Shown here in pieces: positions 1 through 6,868 of a stretch of 54,911 nucleotides of DNA (position 1 is the first letter of the stretch; each line of letters opens with the position of its first letter). The stretch spans positions 1-54,911 of the forward strand of contig ONAJ01000012.1 of NCBI GenBank assembly GCA_900315775.1, read 5' to 3'. The stretch comes from an uncultured Prevotella sp. GTDB taxonomy: Bacteria > Bacteroidota > Bacteroidia > Bacteroidales > Bacteroidaceae. The notes beneath the pieces were generated by a model that saw only the letters and a program-made list of their open reading frames with translations, ran no database searches and was not told where the DNA came from. The position numbers were made by a program, and so were the translations under genes.

Positions 1-69
1 ACAAGCAGTAAGTCCGAACACTACTACCATACCCAGAAGTAGTGATTTCATGTTAAATAACTTTTTCAT
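1..69 (-). CDS. Amino-terminal end of a lipoprotein or secreted protein (partial)
   Basis: Only the first 23 codons are inside the window; the gene runs off the left edge. Reading leftward from the ATG at 69-67 gives a short lysine-containing start, a second in-frame Met at 51-49, a hydrophobic run (SLLLGMVVVFG) and then LTAC, which fits a lipoprotein signal peptide with the Cys at the window edge. Either Met could be the start; MKSLLLG at 51 gives a more typical n-region. The mature protein is not visible, so no function can be given. It lies downstream of the porin-like gene on the same strand, with a heptamer array and a GC-rich hairpin between them. Confidence 0.6.
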   Translation of the reverse strand, partial: MKKLFNMKSLLLGMVVVFGLTAC

Positions 70-97
70 TGCTTTTAGTTTGAGTAATCATTTATTA

Positions 98-125
98 TAT
101 TTACTATTTACTATTTACTATTTAT
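98..125. repeat. Tandem heptamer array (TATTTAC)
   Basis: Four consecutive 7-bp units, TATTTAC three times and then TATTTAT, lie in the gap between the porin-like gene and the partial lipoprotein gene. It is one of a family of short degenerate arrays at gene borders in this window. Confidence 0.85.
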
Positions 126-144
126 TTCCCGTCCGCTCTTGTCT

Positions 145-166
145 CCCCTCTCTACTTGGAGAGGGG
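145..166. terminator. GC-rich hairpin downstream of the porin-like gene
   Basis: CCCCTCTC (145-152) pairs perfectly with GAGAGGGG (159-166) around a 6-nt loop, 15 bp past the porin-like stop codon. There is no T-tract on the minus strand after it, so it may be a REP-like repeat or an RNA-stability hairpin and not an intrinsic terminator. Confidence 0.45.
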
Positions 167-181
167 TCGGGGGAGAGGCTT

Positions 182-1398
182 CTACAGGAACCATCCCTCG
201 TAAGCGACGCCGATACTTACTGACGGCTCGTTGTTGTACGGACTCTTGAGGAAGCGGTTGCTGTATTCTGCCTTCACTGCTATCTGTGGCAGTGGGTGGT
301 AGTTCACACCACACGCGATGCGATTAACATTGGTGTAGTTGAACATGTTTTTGTCGCCTGTCGGTATGTAGCTGTCGTAGTACTCATAGCGTCCGAAGAC
401 GTAGATCTCGATGCGTGAGAAGATGTCGTAACCTGCCTCGATGCCAAAACTTACTGCGTTCTTGCCTACCATAGCACTCTTCACTGGCGAGTTGGAAGCG
501 TGTGCCTTGGCGTCCTTCAGCGCGTTAAGGCGCTCTGTGTCACCTACATATCCGTAGTCTGCCTGTCCGCGAACAATCCAGTTCCAACGGTTCAGTGTCA
601 TGTCTATAGAACCTATGGCTACCGTTCCCTTCACGTCGTTATATGGCTTGCCGCTACCCTTGGTGTCGTTGGGGTAGGTATTATGTGCCGACTCTCCCAG
701 ATAACCGCTGATGCCGAGGCGCAGTCCCTGCATGGCATAGTAGTCAAAACGTGCTGCAAAACCATAGCGGTTAGCAGGCTTGAACTCGAAGGGTGAACCA
801 GCACCGTGGTGTATCCACTTGTCACGATTGAAGAGCATAGCGTTAAGACCTGCAACGACCTGCACCTCGTAGCGGAACTTACCATAGCGTCCCCAGAACG
901 AGATACCTGTGTCGTGCCATGTGGATGGGAGTATAGTGTTCTCACCCTCAGGACGATACACACCAAAGTAGTTTAGTGGCTCGTGGTATGCGTTGTTAAG
1001 ACCTACGGGAACTACGAAGTGTCCCATACGGATGTTTGCCCACTGTGCGAAAGACTTCTGAATCCAGAACTGCTCCAGCTCTACCTCACCGCCTTTCTCC
1101 TGCTCGCGTTCCCACTCGGCAGCCTCGTCGGCTTCGTTTTCTATGGCACTGCCGGTACCGGTGTGCTCGAACTCTATCTCGGAACCCATTGTCCAGCCCT
1201 TGCCGAAGTCGTAACCTACGTAGATGACCACATGAGGAATGTCGAAACGTCCGTGACTGGGGTCGCTACTTCTCCGTAACCGCCGACACTGAGGCGGTTT
1301 CCTGTAACATGTTGCATGACGCTGTCGCCTGCAACCTCCTGAGCCTGAACACTCGTTGAGGCCAGGATAATTGAAAGAACAAAAAGTAATTTTTTCAT
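182..1398 (-). pseudogene. Porin-like outer-membrane barrel protein, interrupted by a frameshift
   Basis: Two reading frames together make one recognisable Bacteroidetes outer-membrane barrel. The first frame, from the ATG at 1398, encodes a good signal peptide ending SVQAQ and then GNRLSVGGYGEVA. After GEVA (about 1264) that frame only reaches a stop near 1216. The neighbouring frame continues from the same point as DPSHGRFDIPHVVIY and stays open for about 360 residues with typical porin strands (PVGLNNAYHEPLNYF, EGENTILPSTW), ending at 182 with an aromatic-rich final strand. From memory, relatives carry roughly 20 more residues between GEVA and DPSHGRF, so a small deletion that is not a multiple of three seems to have removed them. 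It could be a true pseudogene or an assembly error. It was probably a channel for small solutes. Confidence 0.75.
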
Positions 1399-1415
1399 AA
1401 TCATTTATTTGTGCT

Positions 1416-1447
1416 GCAAAGGTACGGCGATATGAAAATGTGGACAA
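1416..1447 (-). promoter_or_regulatory. Promoter of the porin-like gene
   Basis: On the minus strand a TACCTTTGC element (plus-strand GCAAAGGTA, 1416-1424) follows TTG (plus-strand CAA, 1445-1447) after 20 nt. This matches the Bacteroidetes -7/-33 consensus and sits 18 bp before the start codon at 1398. Confidence 0.75.
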
Positions 1448-1667
1448 TACTCAAAATTAGGTATTTTTAAACGTGTACAAATATTTGGGCACAAGCATAA
1501 AAGGGCTGTTCGACGTACTGTTGGCACCAAACATTGAGGTGAAGGTGTCCTGTTCTATGGTGCGCTCACCCACGCTACTTCATGTCTTCTATGCAACAAA
1601 GCTGTGGAATTTAGAAATAAAACAAAACCATTTGTTTGGTTATCTCCAAGTTAATTGCTAATTTTGA
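1448..1667. other. Intergenic stretch with a possible gene remnant
   Basis: There is no convincing gene between the divergent porin and sufB promoters. On the minus strand, 1457-1577 reads for about 40 codons as a protein-like peptide (VGERTIEQDTFTSMFGANST and on) ending in TAA, but it lacks a start and has a stop directly upstream, so it may be the carboxy-terminal relic of a lost gene. The plus-strand reading at 1473-1661 has no ribosome-binding site and no recognisable content. Confidence 0.3.
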
Positions 1668-1751
1668 CTTCGTCGAAGGTACTTTCGCTCGGGAATACAA
1701 AGAAAAAATGGTTTTTCCTTTTGTATTCCGCTCACTTAATCGTACCTTTGC
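1668..1751 (+). promoter_or_regulatory. Inverted-repeat element carrying the sufB promoter
   Basis: The -33 TTG (1721-1723) and -7 TACCTTTGC (1743-1751) are separated by 19 nt, a consensus Bacteroidetes promoter. The promoter forms the right arm of a nested inverted repeat: GGTAC...GGAATACAAA on the left (about 1678-1701) is mirrored by TTTGTATTCC...GGTACC-type sequence on the right (about 1720-1747). Transcription should begin only a few nt before the sufB ATG at 1760, leaving almost no untranslated leader. Confidence 0.7.
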
Positions 1752-1759
1752 ACCCGATT

Positions 1760-3205
1760 ATGGAAGAGAAGAATCAATATGTGCGCCAGGTGGCGGAGCA
1801 GAAATATGAGTTCGGCTTTACTACCGACGTACAGACTGAGGTAATACCTGTAGGACTGAATGAAGACATTGTAAGGCTCATTTCGAAGAAGAAGAATGAG
1901 CCGGAGTGGATGTTAGAATTCCGTCTGACGGCTTTCCGTCACTGGCAGACTATGAAGCAGCCGACATGGGGACATGTGAAGTTGCCTGAGATAGACTACC
2001 AGGCGATAAGCTATTATGCCGACCCGACGGCTAAGAAGCCTGTCGGCGACGGAAAGATAGACCCGGAACTGGAGAAGACCTTCGATAAGTTGGGTATCCC
2101 CTTGGAGGAACGTCTGGCGCTCAGCGGCAATACCGCTGTCGATGCCATCATGGACTCGGTATCTGTGAAGACCACCTTTAAGGAGAAACTCTCGGAGAAG
2201 GGCATCATCTTCTGCAGCATTGGTGAGGCTATTCAGCAACATCCCGACCTTGTGCGTCAGTACTTGGGAACGGTGGTGCCTTACAGAGATAACTTCTACG
2301 CAGCCCTGAATAGTGCTGTCTTCAGTGACGGCTCCTTTGTATATATCCCCAAGGGGGTGCGCTGTCCTATGGAGCTAAGCTCTTACTTCCGTATCAACGC
2401 CAAAGGTACAGGACAGTTTGAACGTACCCTCATCGTTGCCGACGACGATTCCTACGTATCGTACCTTGAGGGCTGTACCGCTCCTATGCGCGACGAGAAC
2501 CAGCTGCACGCCGCCATTGTGGAGATAATAGTCAATGACCGTGCTGAGGTGAAGTACTCTACGGTACAGAACTGGTATCCTGGCGACGAGAACGGCAAGG
2601 GAGGAGTGTTTAACCTCGTGACGAAGCGCGGAGACCTCCGCGGTGAAGGTTCTAAGCTGTCGTGGACACAGGTAGAGACAGGCTCTGCCATAACATGGAA
2701 ATACCCGTCGTGTGTACTCCGTGGTGACAATTCGCAGGCAGAGTTCTACAGCGTTGCTGTCACCAATCACTATCAGGAGGCTGACACGGGAACAAAGATG
2801 ATACACATAGGGAAGAACACCCGTTCGACGATAATATCGAAAGGTATCTCCGCAGGTCATTCGCAGAACTCGTACCGCGGACTTGTGCGTGCTACATCGA
2901 ATGCGGAAAATGCCCGCAACTACTCGTCGTGCGACTCGTTGCTGTTAGGTTCTAACTGTGGTGCTCACACCTTCCCCTATATGGATGTAAAGAACCCTAC
3001 GGCAATATTCGAGCACGAGGCAACGACGAGCAAGATTTCCGAGGCACAACTGTTCTACTGCAACCAGCGAGGCATACCCACCGAGCAGGCAGTAGGACTC
3101 ATAGTTAACGGATATGCCAAGGAAGTGCTTAACAAGCTGCCTATGGAGTTTGCTGTTGAGGCGCAGAAACTACTTAGTGTGTCGTTGGAAGGAACAGTGG
3201 GGTGA
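1760..3205 (+). CDS. sufB: Fe-S cluster assembly scaffold protein SufB
   Basis: 481 aa, the usual length. SufB is the scaffold of the cytoplasmic SufBCD complex, on which Fe-S clusters are built. The sequence has the SufB amino-terminal region ([17 protein letters not shown]) and the conserved beta-helix core with [10 protein letters not shown] (Cys near residue 391) and [11 protein letters not shown] near 415-425, residues tied to cluster assembly in the family. I chose the ATG at 1760 because homologues start there ([10 protein letters not shown]), although the frame is open further upstream. sufC and sufD follow on the same strand; no sufS or sufE is nearby, so the sulfur donor must be encoded elsewhere. 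The promoter element ends only 8 bp before this ATG. Confidence 0.95.
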   Translation: MEEKNQYVRQVAEQKYEFGFTTDVQTEVIPVGLNEDIVRLISKKKNEPEWMLEFRLTAFRHWQTMKQPTWGHVKLPEIDYQAISYYADPTAKKPVGDGKIDPELEKTFDKLGIPLEERLALSGNTAVDAIMDSVSVKTTFKEKLSEKGIIFCSIGEAIQQHPDLVRQYLGTVVPYRDNFYAALNSAVFSDGSFVYIPKGVRCPMELSSYFRINAKGTGQFERTLIVADDDSYVSYLEGCTAPMRDENQLHAAIVEIIVNDRAEVKYSTVQNWYPGDENGKGGVFNLVTKRGDLRGEGSKLSWTQVETGSAITWKYPSCVLRGDNSQAEFYSVAVTNHYQEADTGTKMIHIGKNTRSTIISKGISAGHSQNSYRGLVRATSNAENARNYSSCDSLLLGSNCGAHTFPYMDVKNPTAIFEHEATTSKISEAQLFYCNQRGIPTEQAVGLIVNGYAKEVLNKLPMEFAVEAQKLLSVSLEGTVG

Positions 3206-3207
3206 GA

Positions 3208-3263
3208 TAAAATTGAGAATTGAGAATTATGCATTATGAATTATGCATTATGAATTATGAATT
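3208..3263. repeat. Heptamer array filling the sufB-sufC gap
   Basis: Seven clear 7-bp units (GAGAATT twice, then ATGCATT/ATGAATT alternating) run from 3215 to 3263, preceded by a weaker unit TAAAATT. The array occupies nearly all of the 64-bp gap and stops 6 bp before the sufC ATG. Several units contain ATG triplets. Confidence 0.9.
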
Positions 3264-3269
3264 AAAAAG

Positions 3270-4010
3270 ATGTTAGAAGTAAAGAACTTACATGCCAAGA
3301 TTGGCGACAAAGAGATATTAAAAGGTATTGACCTTACCATCCGTGATGGTGAGATTCATGCCATTATGGGTCCTAACGGTTCGGGGAAATCGACGCTGTC
3401 GGCAGTACTCGTGGGAAACCCGATGTACGAAGTTACTGAGGGCGAGGTGCTGTTCAACGGCAAGAACCTTCTTGAAATGAAGCCCGAAGACCGTGCCCAC
3501 GAAGGACTGTTCCTGTCGTTCCAGTATCCTGTGGAGATTCCTGGGGTGTCTATGACAAACTTCATGAAGACCGCCATCAACGAAAAGCGTAAGTACCACG
3601 GTGAGCCCGAGCTTAAGGCAAGTGAGTTCCTTAAACTGATGCGCGAGAAGCAGAAAGTGGTAGAGCTGGACAACCGTCTTGCTAACCGCTCCGTCAACGA
3701 GGGCTTCAGCGGTGGTGAGAAGAAGCGCAACGAGATATTCCAGATGGCGATGTTAGAGCCAAAGCTCAGCATTCTTGACGAGACAGACTCTGGTCTTGAC
3801 GTTGACGCTATGCGCATCGTTGCTGAGGGCGTAAATAAGTTGCAGACACCAGAGACATCGTGTATCGTCATCACCCACTACGACAGACTTCTGGAGATGA
3901 TACGTCCACAGTTCGTCCATGTGCTCTATCAGGGAAAGATAGTACGCACAGGAGGTCCAGAGCTGGCGAAGGAGATTCAAGAGCACGGATATTCGGAGTT
4001 GAGAGTTTAG
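3270..4010 (+). CDS. sufC: Fe-S cluster assembly ATPase SufC
   Basis: 246 aa ABC-type ATPase of the SufBCD complex; ATP binding drives the conformational change that lets SufB assemble a cluster. Walker A is GPNGSGKST at residues 34-42, the signature is FSGGEKKRNE, and the Walker B region reads LSILDETDSGLD, the SufC-specific form. The only upstream sequence is a heptamer array, with AAAAAG as a weak ribosome-binding site, so translation may depend on coupling or on the A-rich leader. The last four codons (ELRV) and the stop lie in the first two units of the following GAGTTTA array, so the carboxy terminus has been written by the repeat. Confidence 0.96.
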   Translation: MLEVKNLHAKIGDKEILKGIDLTIRDGEIHAIMGPNGSGKSTLSAVLVGNPMYEVTEGEVLFNGKNLLEMKPEDRAHEGLFLSFQYPVEIPGVSMTNFMKTAINEKRKYHGEPELKASEFLKLMREKQKVVELDNRLANRSVNEGFSGGEKKRNEIFQMAMLEPKLSILDETDSGLDVDAMRIVAEGVNKLQTPETSCIVITHYDRLLEMIRPQFVHVLYQGKIVRTGGPELAKEIQEHGYSELRV

Positions 4011-4051
4011 AGTTTAGAGTTTAGAGTTGAGAGTTTAGAGATTGGAGTTTT
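3996..4051. repeat. Heptamer array across the sufC stop and the sufC-sufD gap
   Basis: Eight 7-bp units, mostly GAGTTTA or GAGTTGA, start inside the sufC coding sequence at 3996, include the sufC stop codon and continue to 4051. Later units drift (GAGATTG, GAGTTTT). Confidence 0.9.
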
Positions 4052-4058
4052 GAAGTAT

Positions 4059-4077
4059 GTCGCAGTTCCGCTGCGAC
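4059..4077 (+). other. Perfect hairpin in the sufD leader
   Basis: GTCGCAG and CTGCGAC form a perfect 7-bp stem around TTCCG, ending 14 bp before the sufD ATG. No T-tract follows, so it is not a standard terminator. It could affect mRNA stability or ribosome access to sufD. Confidence 0.6.
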
Positions 4078-4091
4078 TAAGAAGCAAGACG

Positions 4092-5420
4092 ATGAAGCAA
4101 TATATAGAACTATACGAAGAGACACGAGAGATGATCTGCGAGCATAGCTGTGCGGCGATGAATGCTGTGCGCGATGCTGCCTTCGACGCTTTCCGTCGTC
4201 AGGGCTTCCCCACAAAGAAGGTGGAGCGCTACAAATATACAGACATAAAGGAACTGTTTGCTCCCGACTACGGTGTAAATATCAACCGCATGCCGATAAC
4301 TGTGAATCCTTACGACGCCTTCCGCTGTGATGTTCCTAACCTTTCAACGTCATTGTACTTCGTTATTAACGACGAGTTGATGGCATCGCAGACAGCAAAG
4401 GAACAGGATGGCGTTATAATAGGTTCGCTATGTAAACATTCCGACATAGTGGAGCGTTACTATTCGAAGATTGCTAAGAGCGAAGAAGATGCAGTGACAG
4501 CACTGAACACTATGCTGGCGCAGGACGGACTGCTTGTTTATGTGCCCAAGGGCATCAAGGTGGAACGTCCTGTACAGGTGATAAACATATTGAAGTCGCC
4601 CTCGCGTACATTAGAATATATGATGGTGAACCGTCGTGTACTCATTGTTGCCGAGGAAAATGCCGAGGTAAAGCTACTCTTCTGTGACCACTCTGCCGAC
4701 GACAGTAACTTCCTCACGACACAGATTGTTGAGGTCTTTGTTGGCGACGGTGCCCATGTTGATCTATACTGTATGGAGGAGACTCACGCCAAGAACACCC
4801 GTGTAAGCAATGTGTATGTAGAGCAGCAACGTGACAGCTACTTCAATCATAACATCATAACGCTGCACAACGGAGTGACACGTAACAAGACCGATGTAGA
4901 TTTCAGAGGCGAGGGTGCAGAGTGCTCCCTGAACGGATGTGTCATTGCCGATAAACAGCAACACGTAGATAACAATACGCTGATAACCCACCACGTGCCT
5001 CACTGCACCAGCAAGGAACTGTATAAGTATGTTCTCGACGGTTCTGCAGTAGGAGCCTTTGCAGGAAAGGTACTGGTAGAGGAAGGTGCACAGCAGACGG
5101 AGTCGCAGATGACCAACCAGAACCTCACCGCTACCCGTGAGGCACGTATGTTCACACAGCCGATGCTGGAAATCTATGCCGACGATGTGAAGTGTGCTCA
5201 CGGCTCCACAGTTGGTCAGCTCAACGATGCAGCAATGTTCTATATGCAACAAAGAGGAATACCTCGCGACGAGGCGCGTATGCTATTGCAGAACGCCTTC
5301 ATCAACGAGGTAGTCGATAATATGCAACTTATTCCGCTTCGCGACCGTCTTCACTACTTGGTGGAGAAGCGCTTCCGCGGACAGCTGAGTAAGTGCGAGG
5401 GATGCCAGCTTTGCAAGTAA
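4092..5420 (+). CDS. sufD: Fe-S cluster assembly protein SufD
   Basis: 442 aa, normal for the family. SufD pairs with SufB in the SufB-SufC2-SufD complex and is needed for iron entry. Its carboxy-terminal SufBD beta-helix is clear: DVDFRGEGAECSLNG, then KCAHGSTVGQLNDAAMFYMQQRGI, where the His corresponds to the SufD histidine used with SufB, and RDEARMLLQNAFINEV. I chose the ATG at 4092 (MKQYIELYEE); an upstream TTG at 4050 is in frame but lies in the heptamer array. The protein ends in a Cys-rich tail (CEGCQLCK). It is the last gene of the suf operon and faces a kinase gene across a short hairpin. Confidence 0.95.
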   Translation: MKQYIELYEETREMICEHSCAAMNAVRDAAFDAFRRQGFPTKKVERYKYTDIKELFAPDYGVNINRMPITVNPYDAFRCDVPNLSTSLYFVINDELMASQTAKEQDGVIIGSLCKHSDIVERYYSKIAKSEEDAVTALNTMLAQDGLLVYVPKGIKVERPVQVINILKSPSRTLEYMMVNRRVLIVAEENAEVKLLFCDHSADDSNFLTTQIVEVFVGDGAHVDLYCMEETHAKNTRVSNVYVEQQRDSYFNHNIITLHNGVTRNKTDVDFRGEGAECSLNGCVIADKQQHVDNNTLITHHVPHCTSKELYKYVLDGSAVGAFAGKVLVEEGAQQTESQMTNQNLTATREARMFTQPMLEIYADDVKCAHGSTVGQLNDAAMFYMQQRGIPRDEARMLLQNAFINEVVDNMQLIPLRDRLHYLVEKRFRGQLSKCEGCQLCK

Positions 5421-5422
5421 CT

Positions 5423-5437
5423 AGCGGCAGAGCCGCT
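5423..5437. terminator. Hairpin between convergent sufD and kinase genes
   Basis: AGCGGC and GCCGCT pair perfectly around a 3-nt loop just after the sufD stop. A T-tract is missing, so intrinsic termination is plausible but not certain. Confidence 0.5.
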
Positions 5438-5450
5438 GGGTACGGAGAAC

Positions 5451-5477
5451 CTCCTTGAACTCCCTGAACTCCCTTAA
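5451..5477. repeat. Nonamer array at the kinase stop codon
   Basis: Three 9-bp units (CTCCTTGAA, CTCCCTGAA, CTCCCTTAA) end on the stop codon of the minus-strand kinase gene. The unit resembles the nonamer array at 17861-17896. Confidence 0.7.
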
Positions 5478-6577
5478 GTATAGGTTTTTATTGGAATGTA
5501 CTCCTCTGTTCCAGGCAGTACGGTGCGCATCGTGTCCAGCACTTCTCGTTCCGAGAGCAGGTTGAAGTCGCCGATGATGGTGTTCTTCATTGCCGATGCT
5601 GTCAGTGCGTAGTCGAGGTGTTTCTGGTGCTGTCCCTTCCAGCGGAAGTGGGCATGCAGGTATGCAGCGATGAATGCGTCGCCGACACCCATTGGGTCAA
5701 GTACCGGATTGATATCCACTATGCCAGTATGGTAGAGTACACCGTCAGCATATAGGAGTCCTGTGAGCAGGTGATGACTTGCCGATAGCACGTTGCGCAC
5801 CGCCATCACGAAGTGGCGTCCCTTGGGGAACATCTCCTGGGCATCGTCGAAGAACTTCTTATAGCCGTCGAGGTCGAGTTTATAGGTAGTGTCCTGAGCC
5901 TCGAACTTAGGCAGTTTCTTGCCGGTAATGAGCTCCCACTCACCCGTATCACCGAAGACTATGTGGCAAGCCTTTACTGCGGGGAAGAGCACGTCGCGAG
6001 CCTCCTGACCATATTTCCACAGATTCTTACGATAGTTAATGTCCACCGAGGTGTAGATACCTCTGCGGAGTGCCTCGTCAAGACCGTCGAGAGTGGCGTC
6101 GCTGGCACCTTCCGAAAGAGCACATGATATTCCTGACCAGTGGAATATTGTAGCTCCGCGGAGTATCTCACGCCAATCGAGCATGTGTGTGTGCAACGTC
6201 ATCAGTGAAGAGTGCTCGCGGTCGTATGCTACACTTGAGCCACGAAGCGATGCCGCCTGCTCGTAGAAGTATTTTCCGAGTCGTGTACCACCCCAGATGA
6301 TGTGCTTTGTACCCACGTTAAAGCGTCGTAGTTCATTACGACAAGCCACTCCGAGCATGTTGTTCGGCAGACGGGTAACATACTCCACGTCGTCGCCCAT
6401 CTGTGCTAACGAGATAGCCACGTTCGCCTCGCTGCCACCAAAGAAGCCGTCAATCTTATTTCCCTGGATGATGCGTTGGTAATCGGGGCGTGTCATGCGC
6501 AGCATAATCTCGCCCATAGTGACAAATTTAGTTCCGTTTCCCATAGTTTGTTTTATGTTATCAGATTTGTTTCCCAT
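5474..6577 (-). CDS. PfkB-family sugar kinase, probably 2-keto-3-deoxygluconate kinase
   Basis: 367 aa ribokinase-like enzyme. After a short variable start it reads VTMGEIMLRMTRP and GGSEANVAISLAQMG, the sugar-binding signature of the family, and near the end DPMGVGDAFIAAYLHAHF, the catalytic GxGD motif and anion hole. Bacteroidales kinases with this GEIMLR start are usually annotated KdgK, phosphorylating 2-keto-3-deoxygluconate from uronate breakdown, but no uronate gene is adjacent, so the substrate is inferred. I chose the ATG at 6577 (MGNKSDN) because the promoter lies just upstream; MGNGTKF at 6544 is an alternative. It is monocistronic, convergent with sufD and divergent from the cobalamin operon. 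Confidence 0.85.
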   Translation of the reverse strand: MGNKSDNIKQTMGNGTKFVTMGEIMLRMTRPDYQRIIQGNKIDGFFGGSEANVAISLAQMGDDVEYVTRLPNNMLGVACRNELRRFNVGTKHIIWGGTRLGKYFYEQAASLRGSSVAYDREHSSLMTLHTHMLDWREILRGATIFHWSGISCALSEGASDATLDGLDEALRRGIYTSVDINYRKNLWKYGQEARDVLFPAVKACHIVFGDTGEWELITGKKLPKFEAQDTTYKLDLDGYKKFFDDAQEMFPKGRHFVMAVRNVLSASHHLLTGLLYADGVLYHTGIVDINPVLDPMGVGDAFIAAYLHAHFRWKGQHQKHLDYALTASAMKNTIIGDFNLLSEREVLDTMRTVLPGTEEYIPIKTYT

Positions 6578-6590
6578 TGTTTTAGTCTCT

Positions 6591-6623
6591 GCAAAAATAA
6601 AAATTTTTTTCTTAACCTCCAAA
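6591..6623 (-). promoter_or_regulatory. Promoter of the sugar kinase gene
   Basis: On the minus strand TTTG (plus-strand CAAA, 6620-6623) lies 20 nt before TATTTTTGC (plus-strand GCAAAAATA, 6591-6599), followed after about 14 bp by the ATG at 6577. This excludes the longer open frame beginning at 6622. Confidence 0.75.
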
Positions 6624-6641
6624 TATTAAAAGAATTTTTCT

Positions 6642-6650
6642 TACCTTTGC
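6642..6650 (+). promoter_or_regulatory. Promoter -7 element of the cobalamin operon
   Basis: TACCTTTGC matches the Bacteroidetes -7 consensus and ends about 8 bp before the riboswitch begins. No good -33 TTG is present at the right distance. Confidence 0.65.
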
Positions 6651-6657
6651 ATTCGCA

Positions 6658-6825
6658 ATTGGTTCACTCTTAGAGTGAGGAAAGAGGGAATCGGGTGAAA
6701 GTCCCGAACAGTCCCGCTGCTGTGAGTCGCCATTTAGCGGTGTAAGCAGAAGCCACTGTCAGTAATGAACGGGAAGGCGTTTGCACTGGGCGATAAGTCA
6801 GAAGACCTGCCGTTGTTAGTATGTT
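6658..6825 (+). promoter_or_regulatory. Cobalamin (B12) riboswitch
   Basis: The leader has the conserved blocks of the cobalamin aptamer in order: GGGAATCGGGTGAAAGTCCC, GAACAGTCCCGCTGCTGTGA, the B12-box-type AGCCACTGTC, then GGGAAGGCG and AAGTCAGAAGACCTGCC. It lies directly upstream of btuB, so high intracellular cobalamin should switch off the whole uptake operon, most likely by hiding the btuB ribosome-binding site between 6826 and 6868. Confidence 0.96.
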
Positions 6826-6868
6826 TTATCGAGTGCCTCGAGGAAGGCAGTGATAATTAAAAGTCATA

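Noticed and set aside
1473-1661. 62-aa plus-strand frame upstream of sufB
   Set aside because: No ribosome-binding site and no homology that I recognise; it precedes the sufB promoter.
1655-1759. 35-residue upstream extension of SufB
   Set aside because: Homologues begin at MEEKNQYV and the promoter -7 box lies inside the extension.
3215-4051. Repeat arrays considered as a CRISPR or as transposon ends
   Set aside because: Units are 7 bp and directly adjacent, with no spacers, no cas genes and no transposase.
6297-6673. Small plus-strand frames between the kinase and the riboswitch
   Set aside because: They overlap the kinase gene and its promoter and lack any protein signature.
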